A stretch of DNA of 45,385 nucleotides from an uncultured marine group I thaumarchaeote (GCA_902511735.1 CABXGK010000003.1:1-45385), one strand, 5' to 3'; positions 7,933 to 16,974 are shown, numbered from the stretch's first letter. Notes: generated from the letters alone by a model not told the origin. Made by a program: numbers and translations.

Positions 7933-9340
7933 CTAACCGTGGCATGACAACTTCCACCTGTTCTTTTACTAATTGGTTATAGTAATTAATTAGAATATCT
8001 ACAGAAAGCAAAATTCCAATTCCGGTACCAAATACTCCTAATACATCCGAAACACCTGCAATTAATCCAAGAATTGCAGAACCGATTATTGTAACTGATG
8101 GAATGTATCTGTTAAGTAATGTTTCAATTGGTTTGTTTGAACGTCTAAATCCAGGTACTTGTACATCTGCATCTAAAAGATTTTGTGCCGCTTTCTTTGG
8201 AGAAAGTCCACCAAGTTCTACCCACAATCTTCCAAAAACAATTACAATTCCGATCATGAATATCACATATCCAATAGCACGAATAGGATCTTGTGCTGCT
8301 AAATCTAAACCTCTTGGAGGAGTGATAAAGTAAACAATTCCACCGATCGGAGATGACGGACTTGTAGGATCAAATTGTCCTAAAATATTCAAGAACACAT
8401 TATTGTTACGCGGGTTAAATTGTGACCAAAACATTTGTCCAATAAACACAGCGTTTGCAGTTAATGCAGAAGCCAAAATTACAGGAATGTTTGAAACATA
8501 CATCATTTTGATTGGATAAGTTGCAGCAAAACCCCTATACTTTGTAGAAACAATTGGAATTTCTACCTTCATACCTTGAGTGTATACAAGTATCGCAAGT
8601 ATTCCCGCAGTTAAGAACAATCCAAAGACACTCGGCAGTTGATTTGACCGGAACAACGCATCTGCTACATCACCATACGCAGCCATCTGACCAATGAATG
8701 GAAATACACCAACTGCACCACCGTCACCAGCAGGCATTGGACTAAACAGACTCCAGAGAATTTGTTGAGCAACTCCTGCCATAATGAATATACTAATTCC
8801 ACTACCTAGACCCCATCCTTTTTGGATAGTTTCATCCAAGAACATTACAATTACAGACGCCCCCATTAACTGCCCTATCAGTATGTACATCACATGCGGC
8901 TCAGAAATTCCGGGTCCATAAACAGCAATTGCATATACTATAGACTCAGCAACAATTACGATGTAAGTTACAAGCTTTGTAGCAGTTTGAAATACACCAC
9001 GTTCTGCGGGGTTTTTAAAATCAAACTTTAAGATATCAGAACCACGAAGTAATTGCATTAATAGACCACCAGTAACTATTGGTCCAATGCCTAATTCAAC
9101 AAGAGAACCTTGTGCTGATGCAAAAATTACTCTTGCAAATGCTAGAAAATCAAATTCAGGTGCAGATGCGCCAAACAAAGGAGTTTGACCCATGACTAGA
9201 TAAATTACAAGACAACCAGAAGTCCATAGGATTTTTTGTTGTAAAGGAATTTTCCTTTTTGGTTTTGGAACTTGAGGAATGTAAGGTTCAGCCTTGGCTA
9301 CAATTTTTCGTATGGTTTCAGTTAGTGTTCCTTCAGCCAT
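7910..9340 (-). CDS. secY: Protein translocase subunit SecY
   Basis: The channel-forming subunit of the Sec translocon (Sec61 alpha), partner of SecE encoded at 20624. At 476 residues with about ten hydrophobic helices it has the normal length. The plug-region pattern near residues 50-70, and the cytosolic loop between TM8 and TM9 (about 400-410, VQVPGFRRSN), are recognisable. It overlaps the uL15 stop by 8 nt and adkA by 23 nt, the classical archaeal order L15-secY-adk. Confidence 0.96.
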   Translation of the reverse strand: MAEGTLTETIRKIVAKAEPYIPQVPKPKRKIPLQQKILWTSGCLVIYLVMGQTPLFGASAPEFDFLAFARVIFASAQGSLVELGIGPIVTGGLLMQLLRGSDILKFDFKNPAERGVFQTATKLVTYIVIVAESIVYAIAVYGPGISEPHVMYILIGQLMGASVIVMFLDETIQKGWGLGSGISIFIMAGVAQQILWSLFSPMPAGDGGAVGVFPFIGQMAAYGDVADALFRSNQLPSVFGLFLTAGILAILVYTQGMKVEIPIVSTKYRGFAATYPIKMMYVSNIPVILASALTANAVFIGQMFWSQFNPRNNNVFLNILGQFDPTSPSSPIGGIVYFITPPRGLDLAAQDPIRAIGYVIFMIGIVIVFGRLWVELGGLSPKKAAQNLLDADVQVPGFRRSNKPIETLLNRYIPSVTIIGSAILGLIAGVSDVLGVFGTGIGILLSVDILINYYNQLVKEQVEVVMPRLGALLGRT

Positions 9341-9812
9341 CGTTGTTTTCTACATCTTCAGTTTTTTCTTGTGTTTTTTCTTCAGTTTTTTGAATAGGAA
9401 GAATTACTTCACCACCTGCTTGTTTTACTTTTTCAATTGCAGAAGGTGTTGCGTTTTTTACTTTAATTGTATATGCAGTATTAATTTGACCTCCACCTAG
9501 TAATTTTTCAATCTTTAGTGATTGTAGATCTAAAACGTTTTTGGAATTTTCAGATTTTCCAGATTTAGAAAATAAATCATTCAAGTCTCTAACATTTATC
9601 CAAATCTTTGTGATGCTTGGATGTGGAGAATGAGTTCCTTCATGACCAAAATGATCTTGATCTTCTTTAATTACAGTACTTGCTAAGTGTTTGAGATGTC
9701 CAGAACGTCCTAGACCACCTTTATGACCAAATGATCTATGTTGTGCAACTTGACCCCATCCCATGTGTCTTCCACCTCTTAATCTTCTAGTTTTTCTTAA
9801 TCTTGTTGCCAT
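9333..9812 (-). CDS. rpl15: 50S ribosomal protein uL15
   Basis: Large-subunit protein of 159 residues. The basic N-terminus (RLRKTRRLRGGRHMGWGQ) and HKGGLGRSGH are typical of archaeal/eukaryotic L15 (L27a). The C-terminal domain ends in a Lys/Glu-rich tail (EKTQEKTEDVENND) that is longer than usual and probably disordered. It lies 1 nt from uL30 and overlaps secY by 8 nt. Confidence 0.96.
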   Translation of the reverse strand: MATRLRKTRRLRGGRHMGWGQVAQHRSFGHKGGLGRSGHLKHLASTVIKEDQDHFGHEGTHSPHPSITKIWINVRDLNDLFSKSGKSENSKNVLDLQSLKIEKLLGGGQINTAYTIKVKNATPSAIEKVKQAGGEVILPIQKTEEKTQEKTEDVENNDG

Positions 9813-9813
9813 A

Positions 9814-10290
9814 CTACATCATCCTCTTTACAATAACTAAAAGTTCTTTGTTATATCCCAAAACACCTTTTTGACCATAAAGTCGTTTACAACTTCTTTT
9901 GAATCCATGTCTTGGAGGATCTAGAGCAAACCAAGGTTTTAGTGGTTTTAACTTTGTAAGAGAAGTTTTACCTTCTGCTAATGCAGAAGCTAATTCATCT
10001 ACAGATTTGTATCCTAATGCGGTAATATCTTCAGGAGTGATTTTCTTATAACCGGATTTTCGGGCCTTTTTATCTAAAAGTTCCTTAGCAGTTTCAACAT
10101 CAAGTTCTTGCCAGGCAACATAATGTTGGACTTTTCTTAACATTCCAATTGTATTATCTATTTCAGGAATGATTACTGCACGATGTTTCTTTTCTAATTT
10201 TAATAGATTCATTGTAGTGGTAGCCCAATAAGGTACATCTGCTGTTCCACTAATTCTTACAACAAGATATGCTTTAGACATAGTACTCAT
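9814..10290 (-). CDS. rpl30: 50S ribosomal protein uL30
   Basis: Archaeal uL30. The core begins SKAYLVVRISGTADVP and continues to the basic C-terminal domain with RHGFKRSCKR, about 155 residues as expected for archaea (bacterial L30 is only about 60). The ORF track starts at 10317, 31 nt inside uS5; I prefer the ATG at 10290 because it overlaps the uS5 stop as ATGA and gives the usual N-terminus. The next ATG (10281) is also possible. Confidence 0.94.
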   Translation of the reverse strand: MSTMSKAYLVVRISGTADVPYWATTTMNLLKLEKKHRAVIIPEIDNTIGMLRKVQHYVAWQELDVETAKELLDKKARKSGYKKITPEDITALGYKSVDELASALAEGKTSLTKLKPLKPWFALDPPRHGFKRSCKRLYGQKGVLGYNKELLVIVKRMM

Positions 10291-11045
10291 CCCTGACTGA
10301 ATGTCTGTCTTAGACATTCAAGTAATGCTTTTGATGTTGAGTTCATTGTTGCAGTAGAACCATTTGTATGAGTCCATGCATCTTTTACACCTGCTAATTT
10401 TAATAAATTACGAATTTTTCCACCTGCAACAAGTCCTAATCCTCTTGGACCTGGTAAAATTTCAATTGTTACACTTCCACCTTTACCTTTAACGGTAAAT
10501 GGAACAGAATGTTTTTGATCACATCTACATTCCCAACTTCCACATCCAAGTTTTATTGGACTGACATTTAGAAATGCAGCGTTATTTGCTTTTTCAATTG
10601 CAATTCTCATTTGTTTTGATTTTCCAAGACCAATTCCAAGCCAACCATTTTGGTTTCCTGCTGCAACTAGAGCTTTGAATCTTGTTGATTGACCATTTGG
10701 TGTCATCTTTTGGATTAAACCAACATCAATAACTTCAGTTTTTAAATCAGGTAATAATTTTTTAATAATTCCTGCTTCTTGAATACGTAAACCTTTTTCA
10801 TAAATTTCTTCCATAGTAGTGATTTCACCAGATGCAACTTTTTTTCCTAAGATTGTTTTTGGTTCCCAAACTTCTACAACAGGTTCACGTCTTGGTCTTC
10901 TTGGTCTATCACCTTGACGACCGCCTCTACCTCCAGGTCCACCAGGTCTACCTCCAGGTCCACCAGGTCTACCTCCAGGTCCACCTCCAGGTCCACCTCT
11001 AAATTGTTGTTGTGGTGTTTTTTTAACAGTTTTTTCAATACTCAT
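10287..11045 (-). CDS. rps5: 30S ribosomal protein uS5 with Gly/Arg/Pro-rich N-terminal extension
   Basis: The uS5 core (about residues 60-250) has the double-stranded RNA-binding and S5 C-terminal domains, including GLGKSKQMR and GPRGLGLVAG, and keeps the archaeal CGSWECRCDQKH segment. In front of it is a 45-residue extension of repeated PGG(R)PGG units ending in RGGRQGDRPRRPRR, an RGG-like, positively charged disordered tail encoded by a tandem DNA repeat. Such a tail is not part of the usual uS5. The start overlaps the uL18 stop by 1 nt. Confidence 0.95.
   Translation of the reverse strand: MSIEKTVKKTPQQQFRGGPGGGPGGRPGGPGGRPGGPGGRGGRQGDRPRRPRREPVVEVWEPKTILGKKVASGEITTMEEIYEKGLRIQEAGIIKKLLPDLKTEVIDVGLIQKMTPNGQSTRFKALVAAGNQNGWLGIGLGKSKQMRIAIEKANNAAFLNVSPIKLGCGSWECRCDQKHSVPFTVKGKGGSVTIEILPGPRGLGLVAGGKIRNLLKLAGVKDAWTHTNGSTATMNSTSKALLECLRQTFSQG
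10923..11000. repeat. Tandem repeat coding the uS5 Gly/Pro tail
   Basis: The units ccaccaggt and ctacctccaggt recur in tandem several times inside the 5' end of the uS5 gene. They encode the PGG/RPGG repeats. Repeat number could vary between strains. Confidence 0.75.
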
Positions 11046-11530
11046 TATGCTTTAACCTCACTATCAATTTTTGATTTAACACTTGAAATATCATTTTTAA
11101 CTTTAAGATGTTCACCGTTAATTCTTTCATCAGCTGGAAATGATTCTTCATCAGCTGGAACCTTTACACCTGCATCAATTACTCCTTTCAATGCAGCAGC
11201 CATTCTATCAGTATATCTTCTAGTACCACTATACAAAATTGCATCAGTGACTCCATTGGATAATGCTTTTTTTCCAGCCATGTAACCGGTCAAATATGAT
11301 GCAGGAATATTCTTTCGTGAACCTTTCCAACCATCTTTTAATAGAAATCTAGAATGAGCAGAAGCTAAAACCTTGTCTCCTTTAATTTCAGGTTTTACAA
11401 TTTGGACTTGAGTATTTTCATTTGTAACATTAACTGTAATGAAATCACGCTTTCCCATAAGCATGATTTTTCGTTTCCGATAGTTAGTTTTCTCACTACG
11501 AATTCTTTGTAATATCTTCGAATATGCCAT
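11045..11530 (-). CDS. rpl18: 50S ribosomal protein uL18
   Basis: Archaeal uL18 (eukaryotic L5), which binds 5S rRNA in the central protuberance. The basic N-terminal RKRKIMLMGK segment and GWKGSRKNIPASYLTGYMAGKKA are characteristic. At 161 residues it is shorter than many archaeal forms but complete. It is the first spc-type gene here: in most archaea eL32-eL19 come directly before it, but in this genome those two genes lie 7 kb away on the other strand. The argF stop is 36 nt upstream, so argF and the ribosomal genes could share a transcript. Confidence 0.95.
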   Translation of the reverse strand: MAYSKILQRIRSEKTNYRKRKIMLMGKRDFITVNVTNENTQVQIVKPEIKGDKVLASAHSRFLLKDGWKGSRKNIPASYLTGYMAGKKALSNGVTDAILYSGTRRYTDRMAAALKGVIDAGVKVPADEESFPADERINGEHLKVKNDISSVKSKIDSEVKA

Positions 11531-11566
11531 CTATAGAGGAAAAACTTGAGATTGGTATTATAAACC

Positions 11567-12487
11567 TTAGACGCCAAGAAGGTGAACTAGCAATGCTTTT
11601 TGAACATGTAGACGATTTTCAGCTTCATCCCAAACTACAGATTGAGAACCATCAATAACATCAGAAGTTACTTCTTGATCACGTTTTGCAGGAAGGCAGT
11701 GCATGAAGATAGCATCTTTTTTTGCCTTATTCATTAAAGATTGATTGACTTGAAATTTTGGAAGGAATTTTTTTACGCGATCAGGATTGGTGTTATGAAT
11801 TGAAACAAAAGTGTCAGTCATTATAACATCTGCATCTTTTACTGCTGCTTCAGGATTGTCAGAGATTTCTAAAATTTCAGATTCTTTACCAGTTTTTACA
11901 ACATCAAAATCAGGTTCATAACCATCTGGAATTGCAACAGAGAGTTTTATCTTTAATTTTGCACATCCTAATATCAAAGAGTTACAAACATTGTTTCCAT
12001 CACCTATCCAAGCGATTTTAATTTTCTTTAGATTTTTTTTATGTTCTTTTATTGTCATTAGATCTGCAAGTATTTGACACGGATGAAATGAATCTGATAG
12101 TCCATTAATTACAGGTACAGAAGAATTTCTTGCAAGATTTTCCAAAGACTTATGATCATAAACACGAGCCAATATGACATTTACGTAACGAGAAAGTGTC
12201 ATTGCAGTATCAGAAATTGATTCACCACGAGATAATTGAAGATCATTTGGAGATAATGTAAGTGCATGACCACCAAGTTGAAACATTCCTGTTTCAAAAC
12301 TTACACGTGTTCGTGTAGAAGGTTTTTCAAAAATCATTGCTAAAGTTTTATTTTGTAATAGTGGTTTTTCTTTTCCCTTTTTTTGTTGTTTTTTAAGATC
12401 AATTGCTAAATCAATAATATTATTAATTTCCTTAGATTCCAATTCATCTAATGTGAGTATGTCAACATTGTGCGGTTTTTGAGTCAT
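11567..12487 (-). CDS. argF: Ornithine carbamoyltransferase
   Basis: Makes citrulline from ornithine and carbamoyl phosphate in arginine synthesis. The carbamoyl-phosphate loop STRTR is at residues 57-61, HPCQ at 135-138 and HCLP at 263-266, all intact. At 306 residues it is the standard catalytic subunit. The ornithine-loop region reads DTFVS, slightly different from the common DVWVSMG, but the HCLP motif favours ornithine over aspartate as the acceptor. It is a single gene between ftsY and the ribosomal operon, all on the minus strand. Confidence 0.93.
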   Translation of the reverse strand: MTQKPHNVDILTLDELESKEINNIIDLAIDLKKQQKKGKEKPLLQNKTLAMIFEKPSTRTRVSFETGMFQLGGHALTLSPNDLQLSRGESISDTAMTLSRYVNVILARVYDHKSLENLARNSSVPVINGLSDSFHPCQILADLMTIKEHKKNLKKIKIAWIGDGNNVCNSLILGCAKLKIKLSVAIPDGYEPDFDVVKTGKESEILEISDNPEAAVKDADVIMTDTFVSIHNTNPDRVKKFLPKFQVNQSLMNKAKKDAIFMHCLPAKRDQEVTSDVIDGSQSVVWDEAENRLHVQKALLVHLLGV

Positions 12488-12526
12488 AGATTACAGAATA
12501 GAAGATGTTTCTTATAGTTTTGTAAA

Positions 12527-13729
12527 CTATGGTTTTGGCCTTCCATCTTGAATCCATTTCTTAATTTGACTAGCTAATTTTTTTGCTTCATTATCAGTTT
12601 CTGGTGGAGGAACATCATACAAATCAGCATAGTTGTTGATGTCATCAGTTTCAATTCCATCAAACGGATCATCACTCTCCTGTGGTTCTGGTTGTGGTTC
12701 TGGTTGTGGTTCTGGTTGTGGTTCTGGTTCTGGTTGTGGTTCTGGTTGTGGTTCTGGTTCTGGTTGTGGTTGTGGTTGTGGTTCTGGTGTTTTGATTTCA
12801 TCAAGTGATGGAACATCAATATCAGTAGATTCAAAAACATTTTCAAGAAATGTTTGTTTATCAAATTTTACAATATCATCGTATTCCTGACCTACGCCTA
12901 CATAGATAATTGGAGATGAAGTAACTTTTACAATAGATAGTGCCGCACCACCTCTAGCATCTGCATCACTTTTTGTTAAAATTGAACAATCAAATTTCAC
13001 ATGATTATGAAACTCACGTGCTTGATTTACAGTGTCATTTCCTGCTAATGAATCACCGACAAATATTTTCATATCGGGATTAACAACTTTTGTAATCTTT
13101 GCAATTTGTTCCATTAAATTAGAACTAGTCTGCATTCGTCCTGCAGTATCAACTAAAACACAATCAACCTTATGAGATTTAGCATACAAAACAGCATCTT
13201 TGGCAACAGCTGCAGGATCTGAGCCGTAATTTTGTGCAATAATTTTAAGATTTAATCTGTTTGTATGTTCACGAAGTTGTTCAATTGCTCCGGCACGATA
13301 AGTATCAGCAGCTGCAATCACTACAGAAAATTTCTCATTTTTTAACATATTTGCAACTTTTGCTAATGATGTTGTTTTTCCTGTACCATTAATTCCAACA
13401 AATACTATGATAAACGGCTCATTTGATGACTTTTTCTCATTAATTCTATCTTTCAAGTCAATTTGGCCTGCATTGTCGAAAGTTTCACTAATGAATTCAA
13501 TCAGGCTTTGTTTGACAAAATTTTGGATATTTTTCTTTTCAACTCTAGAACCAATAATTTTTTCTTTGAGACTGTCTTTAATAGAATCTATTACTTCAGT
13601 AGCCACATCAGATTCAAGTAAATTAATTTCCAGTTCAAACAAAACATCTTCAATATCTTTTTCATTAAGATCTTTTTCACTAAATCCAGTAGATGCATTA
13701 GAAAATGCTTTTTTTAGATTATCAAACAT
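12527..13729 (-). CDS. ftsY: Signal recognition particle receptor FtsY with C-terminal Pro/Gln/Glu linker
   Basis: SRP GTPase that docks the SRP-ribosome complex at the membrane. The N domain (residues 1-90) is followed by the G domain: P-loop GINGTGKTT (112-120), DTYRAGAIEQLREH, DTAGRM and TKSDADARGG. It ends with GVGQEYDDIVKFD near residue 290. Where FtsY usually stops, this protein adds about 36 residues of PEPQ/PQPE repeats (about 314-349) and a 50-residue tail with an acidic patch and a terminal amphipathic stretch (KKLASQIKKWIQDG). Acidic extensions normally precede the N domain. The gene follows pfdA by 1 nt, a common archaeal pair. Confidence 0.95.
   Translation of the reverse strand: MFDNLKKAFSNASTGFSEKDLNEKDIEDVLFELEINLLESDVATEVIDSIKDSLKEKIIGSRVEKKNIQNFVKQSLIEFISETFDNAGQIDLKDRINEKKSSNEPFIIVFVGINGTGKTTSLAKVANMLKNEKFSVVIAAADTYRAGAIEQLREHTNRLNLKIIAQNYGSDPAAVAKDAVLYAKSHKVDCVLVDTAGRMQTSSNLMEQIAKITKVVNPDMKIFVGDSLAGNDTVNQAREFHNHVKFDCSILTKSDADARGGAALSIVKVTSSPIIYVGVGQEYDDIVKFDKQTFLENVFESTDIDVPSLDEIKTPEPQPQPQPEPEPQPEPQPEPEPQPEPQPEPQPEPQESDDPFDGIETDDINNYADLYDVPPPETDNEAKKLASQIKKWIQDGRPKP
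12681..12788. repeat. Hexamer-based tandem repeat inside ftsY
   Basis: ggttctggttgt and ggttct units repeat with few changes over about 108 nt. On the coding strand they give Pro-Glu-Pro-Gln repeats. All changes stay in frame. This kind of tract is prone to length change by slippage. Confidence 0.85.
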
Positions 13730-13730
13730 A

Positions 13731-14153
13731 TTATTTAGGTGGAGATTGTGATTGCTGCATAATTTGTTGCATCTGTTGTTTTCCTTGTTCTAGATTTGCT
13801 GCAATTTGTTGTCTTTGTGCATTTGTTTCTTGTAATGCAACTTCTAGTTCTTTAATTTTTGATTCCAAATAACTAAGTGCTGAATCATGATCTTTTTCAA
13901 TTGCAACACCAGCGCCAACATTAACTACAATTTTTTCATTTGGAATATTTTTTGTTTTGACAAAAGTACCCATTCCAACTGGAACCAGACTTTCAGAATC
14001 AGGATTTGCTTTAATACCTTGAATTGATTTTATTGCAGAGTCAGCATCACGAATAACATTTTTTATGGAATTTTCTTTTTGTGATAATTCTGCATACATA
14101 TTCTCAAGCATTTGCATTTGCTGTAACATCTGTTGGGCTTGTTCTTCACTCAT
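13731..14153 (-). CDS. pfdA: Prefoldin subunit alpha
   Basis: Subunit of the hexameric prefoldin (GimC) chaperone that carries unfolded proteins to the thermosome. The 140 residues show the expected architecture: an N-terminal coiled coil rich in Gln, Met and Leu, a central beta-hairpin region (VPVGMGTFVKTK, VVNVGAGVAIEKD), and a C-terminal coiled coil ending in a Gln-rich tail. It lies 1 nt upstream of ftsY, and the pair is likely one transcript. Confidence 0.93.
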   Translation of the reverse strand: MSEEQAQQMLQQMQMLENMYAELSQKENSIKNVIRDADSAIKSIQGIKANPDSESLVPVGMGTFVKTKNIPNEKIVVNVGAGVAIEKDHDSALSYLESKIKELEVALQETNAQRQQIAANLEQGKQQMQQIMQQSQSPPK

Positions 14154-14189
14154 GACTTTGAGACATGTTAACTGTATAAAAATTAGAGT

Positions 14190-14220
14190 TTTTAGAAAGA
14201 AAATAAAAAAGGAAAGAGAA
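14190..14220 (-). terminator. T-rich terminator after superoxide dismutase
   Basis: Downstream of the sod stop the minus strand reads CCTTTTTTATTTTCTTTC, a run of T-rich sequence of the sort at which archaeal RNA polymerase stops. No hairpin is present. Confidence 0.45.
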
Positions 14221-14841
14221 TTACTTTGCTTTTGAGAATCGATCGTTTACCTCATCCCAATTGATGACATTCCACCAAGCAGCTATGTAATCAGGTCTTT
14301 TGTTTTGATACTTGAGATAGTATGCATGTTCCCAAACATCTAGTCCTAATAGCGGAACTAAACCTTCAGTTCTTGGACTAGTTTGGTTTGACATTGCCTT
14401 GTATTCGACTTTACCAGAATTTGGATTGTATACTAACCAACCCCATCCGCTTCCTTGAATTGGAGCTGTTTTGCTAGAGAATAATTCTTTAAACTCTGCA
14501 AATGATCCAAAGGAATCGTTTATGGCATCAGCAATTGCACCAGTTGGTTCACCACCACCATTTTGTTTCATACTGTTCCAAAACAGTTTATGGTTATCGT
14601 ATCCTCCACCATTAAAGTTAATGGCACCCTTAACATCGTCAGGGACTTGATTGATGTTTGACAAAATTTCTTCTATGTCCTTACCTTGTAATTCAGGACT
14701 AAGTTTTTCCAATGCACCATTCATACCATCAGTGTATTTTTGATGATGTTTTGAATGATGTATTTCCATTGTTTGTGCATCAATATGAGGCTCTAGTGCA
14801 TCATATGCATAAGGCATCTCAGGAAGTGTGTATTTTCCCAT
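14221..14841 (-). CDS. sod: Superoxide dismutase, Fe/Mn family
   Basis: Dismutates superoxide, a likely need for an aerobic ammonia oxidiser. The four metal ligands are visible: His28 (EIHHSKHH), His84 (YDNHKLFW), and Asp168 with His172 (LDVWEHAYY). The length (206) is normal. GGGYDNH and GLDVWEHAYYLKYQNKRPDYI look more like manganese/cambialistic enzymes than strict FeSOD, but the metal cannot be settled by reading. There is no signal peptide, so it acts in the cytosol. It is monocistronic, with a T-rich terminator downstream. Confidence 0.94.
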   Translation of the reverse strand: MGKYTLPEMPYAYDALEPHIDAQTMEIHHSKHHQKYTDGMNGALEKLSPELQGKDIEEILSNINQVPDDVKGAINFNGGGYDNHKLFWNSMKQNGGGEPTGAIADAINDSFGSFAEFKELFSSKTAPIQGSGWGWLVYNPNSGKVEYKAMSNQTSPRTEGLVPLLGLDVWEHAYYLKYQNKRPDYIAAWWNVINWDEVNDRFSKAK

Positions 14842-14913
14842 ATGAGGGGTAATACGGAAAGTAATTTATTGTTTTTCTAAAGGAATTATTACCAATTAAA
14901 GATTATAACACAT

Positions 14914-16974
14914 ATGAGAAATTTTTTACTTTTCACATTACTAGTAGGCGGATTGTTTTCGCTAGTTATGACAAATTTTCTTACATTAGATGAAAACTCT
15001 GAATTATTTTTAGACAATAGCGGACCATACATAGGTGCAGAGTTTCCAAAACAATTGGGTTTTACCGGCAAGGGCATAAAGATTGGAGTGATTGATACAG
15101 GGGTTAATCTAAATCATCCAGATTTTTTTAATCAAGATGAAACATCCAGATTTTTGAAGGGATACGACTTTGTTGATAATGATTCAATCCCACAAGATAC
15201 AAATGGACATGGAACTCAGGTAACAGGAATCATAGCAGCTGATGGTCAGCTGAAAGGTATAGCACCAGAATCAAAGATTTTTTCATACAGAGTTTCATCT
15301 GATGGTGAATCAGTTCCATCAAATTTGATCATTGATGCTATCAATCAAGCAGTAGAAGATAGAGTTGACATCATAAACATTAGTCTTGGAGTAAACATGA
15401 CTCATGACAAAATTGACGAGGCAGTAAATAATGCAATAAATCAAGGAATAGTAGTAGTAGCAGCTGCAGGAAATAGTGGACCAGATAAGAGTACAATTGG
15501 CAGTCCAGCAAAAAATCCTAACGCAATAACAGTTGGAGCCACATACAATAATCGTGATTCAAGTATGGTTTCAACATTAGAGGTTGGAGAAACACAATTC
15601 CAAGTTTTACCAATGTTAGGAACAGACACGATTTCAGATCCTATATCAACGGAAATTGTATTTGGAAAATATAGTAGAGAAAATGATTTTGACGGAATAG
15701 ATGTAAAAAACAAAATAGTTTTGGCAGAAAGAGGAGGAGAAACTCCAGATGAAATTGTTTTTTTCTCAGATAAAGAAATTTTTGCATCAAAAAATGGTGC
15801 AAAAGGATTAATCGTGTATAACAACCAACCAGGAATATTTTTTGGAGAACTAATTCACGAATATGTTAGTGAAGATTACTATCCATCAATACCAACAGTT
15901 TCAATGACAAGAGAAGAAGGGTTGGAGTTAAAAAAAATTATTGAGAGTGAATCTGTAGGGACATTGAATGTATTTAATCATCCAGATTTTCTTGCAACAT
16001 TTAGTTCTAGAGGACCAGTATCTCCATTTTATCAAAAACCAGATCTTGTTGCACCAGGAGTTTTTGTAAATACAACTTCATTGAAGAATTTCTATAACAT
16101 AACAAGTGGAACAAGTTATGCTGCACCACATGTTTCAGGTGCAATTGCTTTACTATTAGAAAAAAATCCAGACTTGACGCCACATGAAATAAAATCCATT
16201 CTAGTCACAACCTCAGAAGTAATCACAGATGAATATAGAAAAGAATTTGAATTTGACGCAGGAGGTGCAGGAAGAATTGATTTGAAAAAAGCATTTAATT
16301 CAGAATTAATTTTTGAACCGCCAAAATTAATTTTCAATCTATCTGAAAATAAAGCATCAGAAGAACATGAAATTAAGATTGATTCGTTAGGTAAAACAAC
16401 AAATATTCAACAAGTAGAGTTTTCAAATACAGATAATGTAGTGTTTGATTATGAAATTAAAGATTCATCATTATACATTACTTCAAAATTAATTAAAAAT
16501 GAATTAGGTAATTTTGAGACTAGAGCATTCATTACTAATAATGACATAGTGTATCAAATTCCTATGATTGTTAAAGTTAGTGAGGCATCAATAGTTATTT
16601 TAGAATCTGAAAATGAATTATCTTTTCAAGTGAAACGACCATTAGATTGGGAATATGCAAAGATTACAATTACAAATAGTGAAACATTTGAAGAACGAAG
16701 TATTTCTATTACACCAAAAAAATTTGAGAGTTTGAAATTGTACGATGCGGGCAAATATTGGATTGAAGCCAATGTGAAGAATTCAGATGACACATTTGAC
16801 GTGTATGAGTTTTATGAAATCAAAAAAGATTTGAGTGATCAAAAACCAATCGTTGAGAATTCAGAACTACCACAAAGAGCATTAATAATTTTAGGAATAA
16901 TTTTCAGTATTGTGATAATTGTGGGTTTAAAATTTAGAAAGAAATCTACTGAAGTGGTGGACCAGCATCTCTGA
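14914..16974 (+). CDS. Secreted, membrane-anchored subtilisin-like serine protease (S8) with PA-like insert
   Basis: A 686-residue surface protease. The N-terminus is a signal peptide (LLFTLLVGGLFSLVM). The catalytic triad is intact: Asp61 in GVIDTGV, His99 in NGHGT and Ser401 in SGTSYAAPHVSG, with the oxyanion Asn187 in AAAGNSGP. Between Asn187 and Ser401 is an insertion (about 225-355) that resembles a PA (protease-associated) domain. After the protease (ends about 455) come about 200 residues of beta-rich sequence, then a single membrane helix (about 655-674) and a short basic tail, so the protease faces outward. The last 29 nt overlap pckA on the other strand. Confidence 0.92.
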   Translation: MRNFLLFTLLVGGLFSLVMTNFLTLDENSELFLDNSGPYIGAEFPKQLGFTGKGIKIGVIDTGVNLNHPDFFNQDETSRFLKGYDFVDNDSIPQDTNGHGTQVTGIIAADGQLKGIAPESKIFSYRVSSDGESVPSNLIIDAINQAVEDRVDIINISLGVNMTHDKIDEAVNNAINQGIVVVAAAGNSGPDKSTIGSPAKNPNAITVGATYNNRDSSMVSTLEVGETQFQVLPMLGTDTISDPISTEIVFGKYSRENDFDGIDVKNKIVLAERGGETPDEIVFFSDKEIFASKNGAKGLIVYNNQPGIFFGELIHEYVSEDYYPSIPTVSMTREEGLELKKIIESESVGTLNVFNHPDFLATFSSRGPVSPFYQKPDLVAPGVFVNTTSLKNFYNITSGTSYAAPHVSGAIALLLEKNPDLTPHEIKSILVTTSEVITDEYRKEFEFDAGGAGRIDLKKAFNSELIFEPPKLIFNLSENKASEEHEIKIDSLGKTTNIQQVEFSNTDNVVFDYEIKDSSLYITSKLIKNELGNFETRAFITNNDIVYQIPMIVKVSEASIVILESENELSFQVKRPLDWEYAKITITNSETFEERSISITPKKFESLKLYDAGKYWIEANVKNSDDTFDVYEFYEIKKDLSDQKPIVENSELPQRALIILGIIFSIVIIVGLKFRKKSTEVVDQHL

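Noticed and set aside
10914-11285. 123-aa ORF of STSRSTRS repeats
   Set aside because: Shadow of the uS5 Gly/Pro repeat on the other strand.
12681-12788. Possible CRISPR-like array
   Set aside because: Units are short, in frame and without spacers; no cas gene nearby.
12574-12864. 96-aa Asn/His-rich ORF and a Ser/Gly/Cys-rich ORF (12633-12890)
   Set aside because: Both are shadow frames of the ftsY repeat; the FtsY frame has full conserved GTPase motifs.
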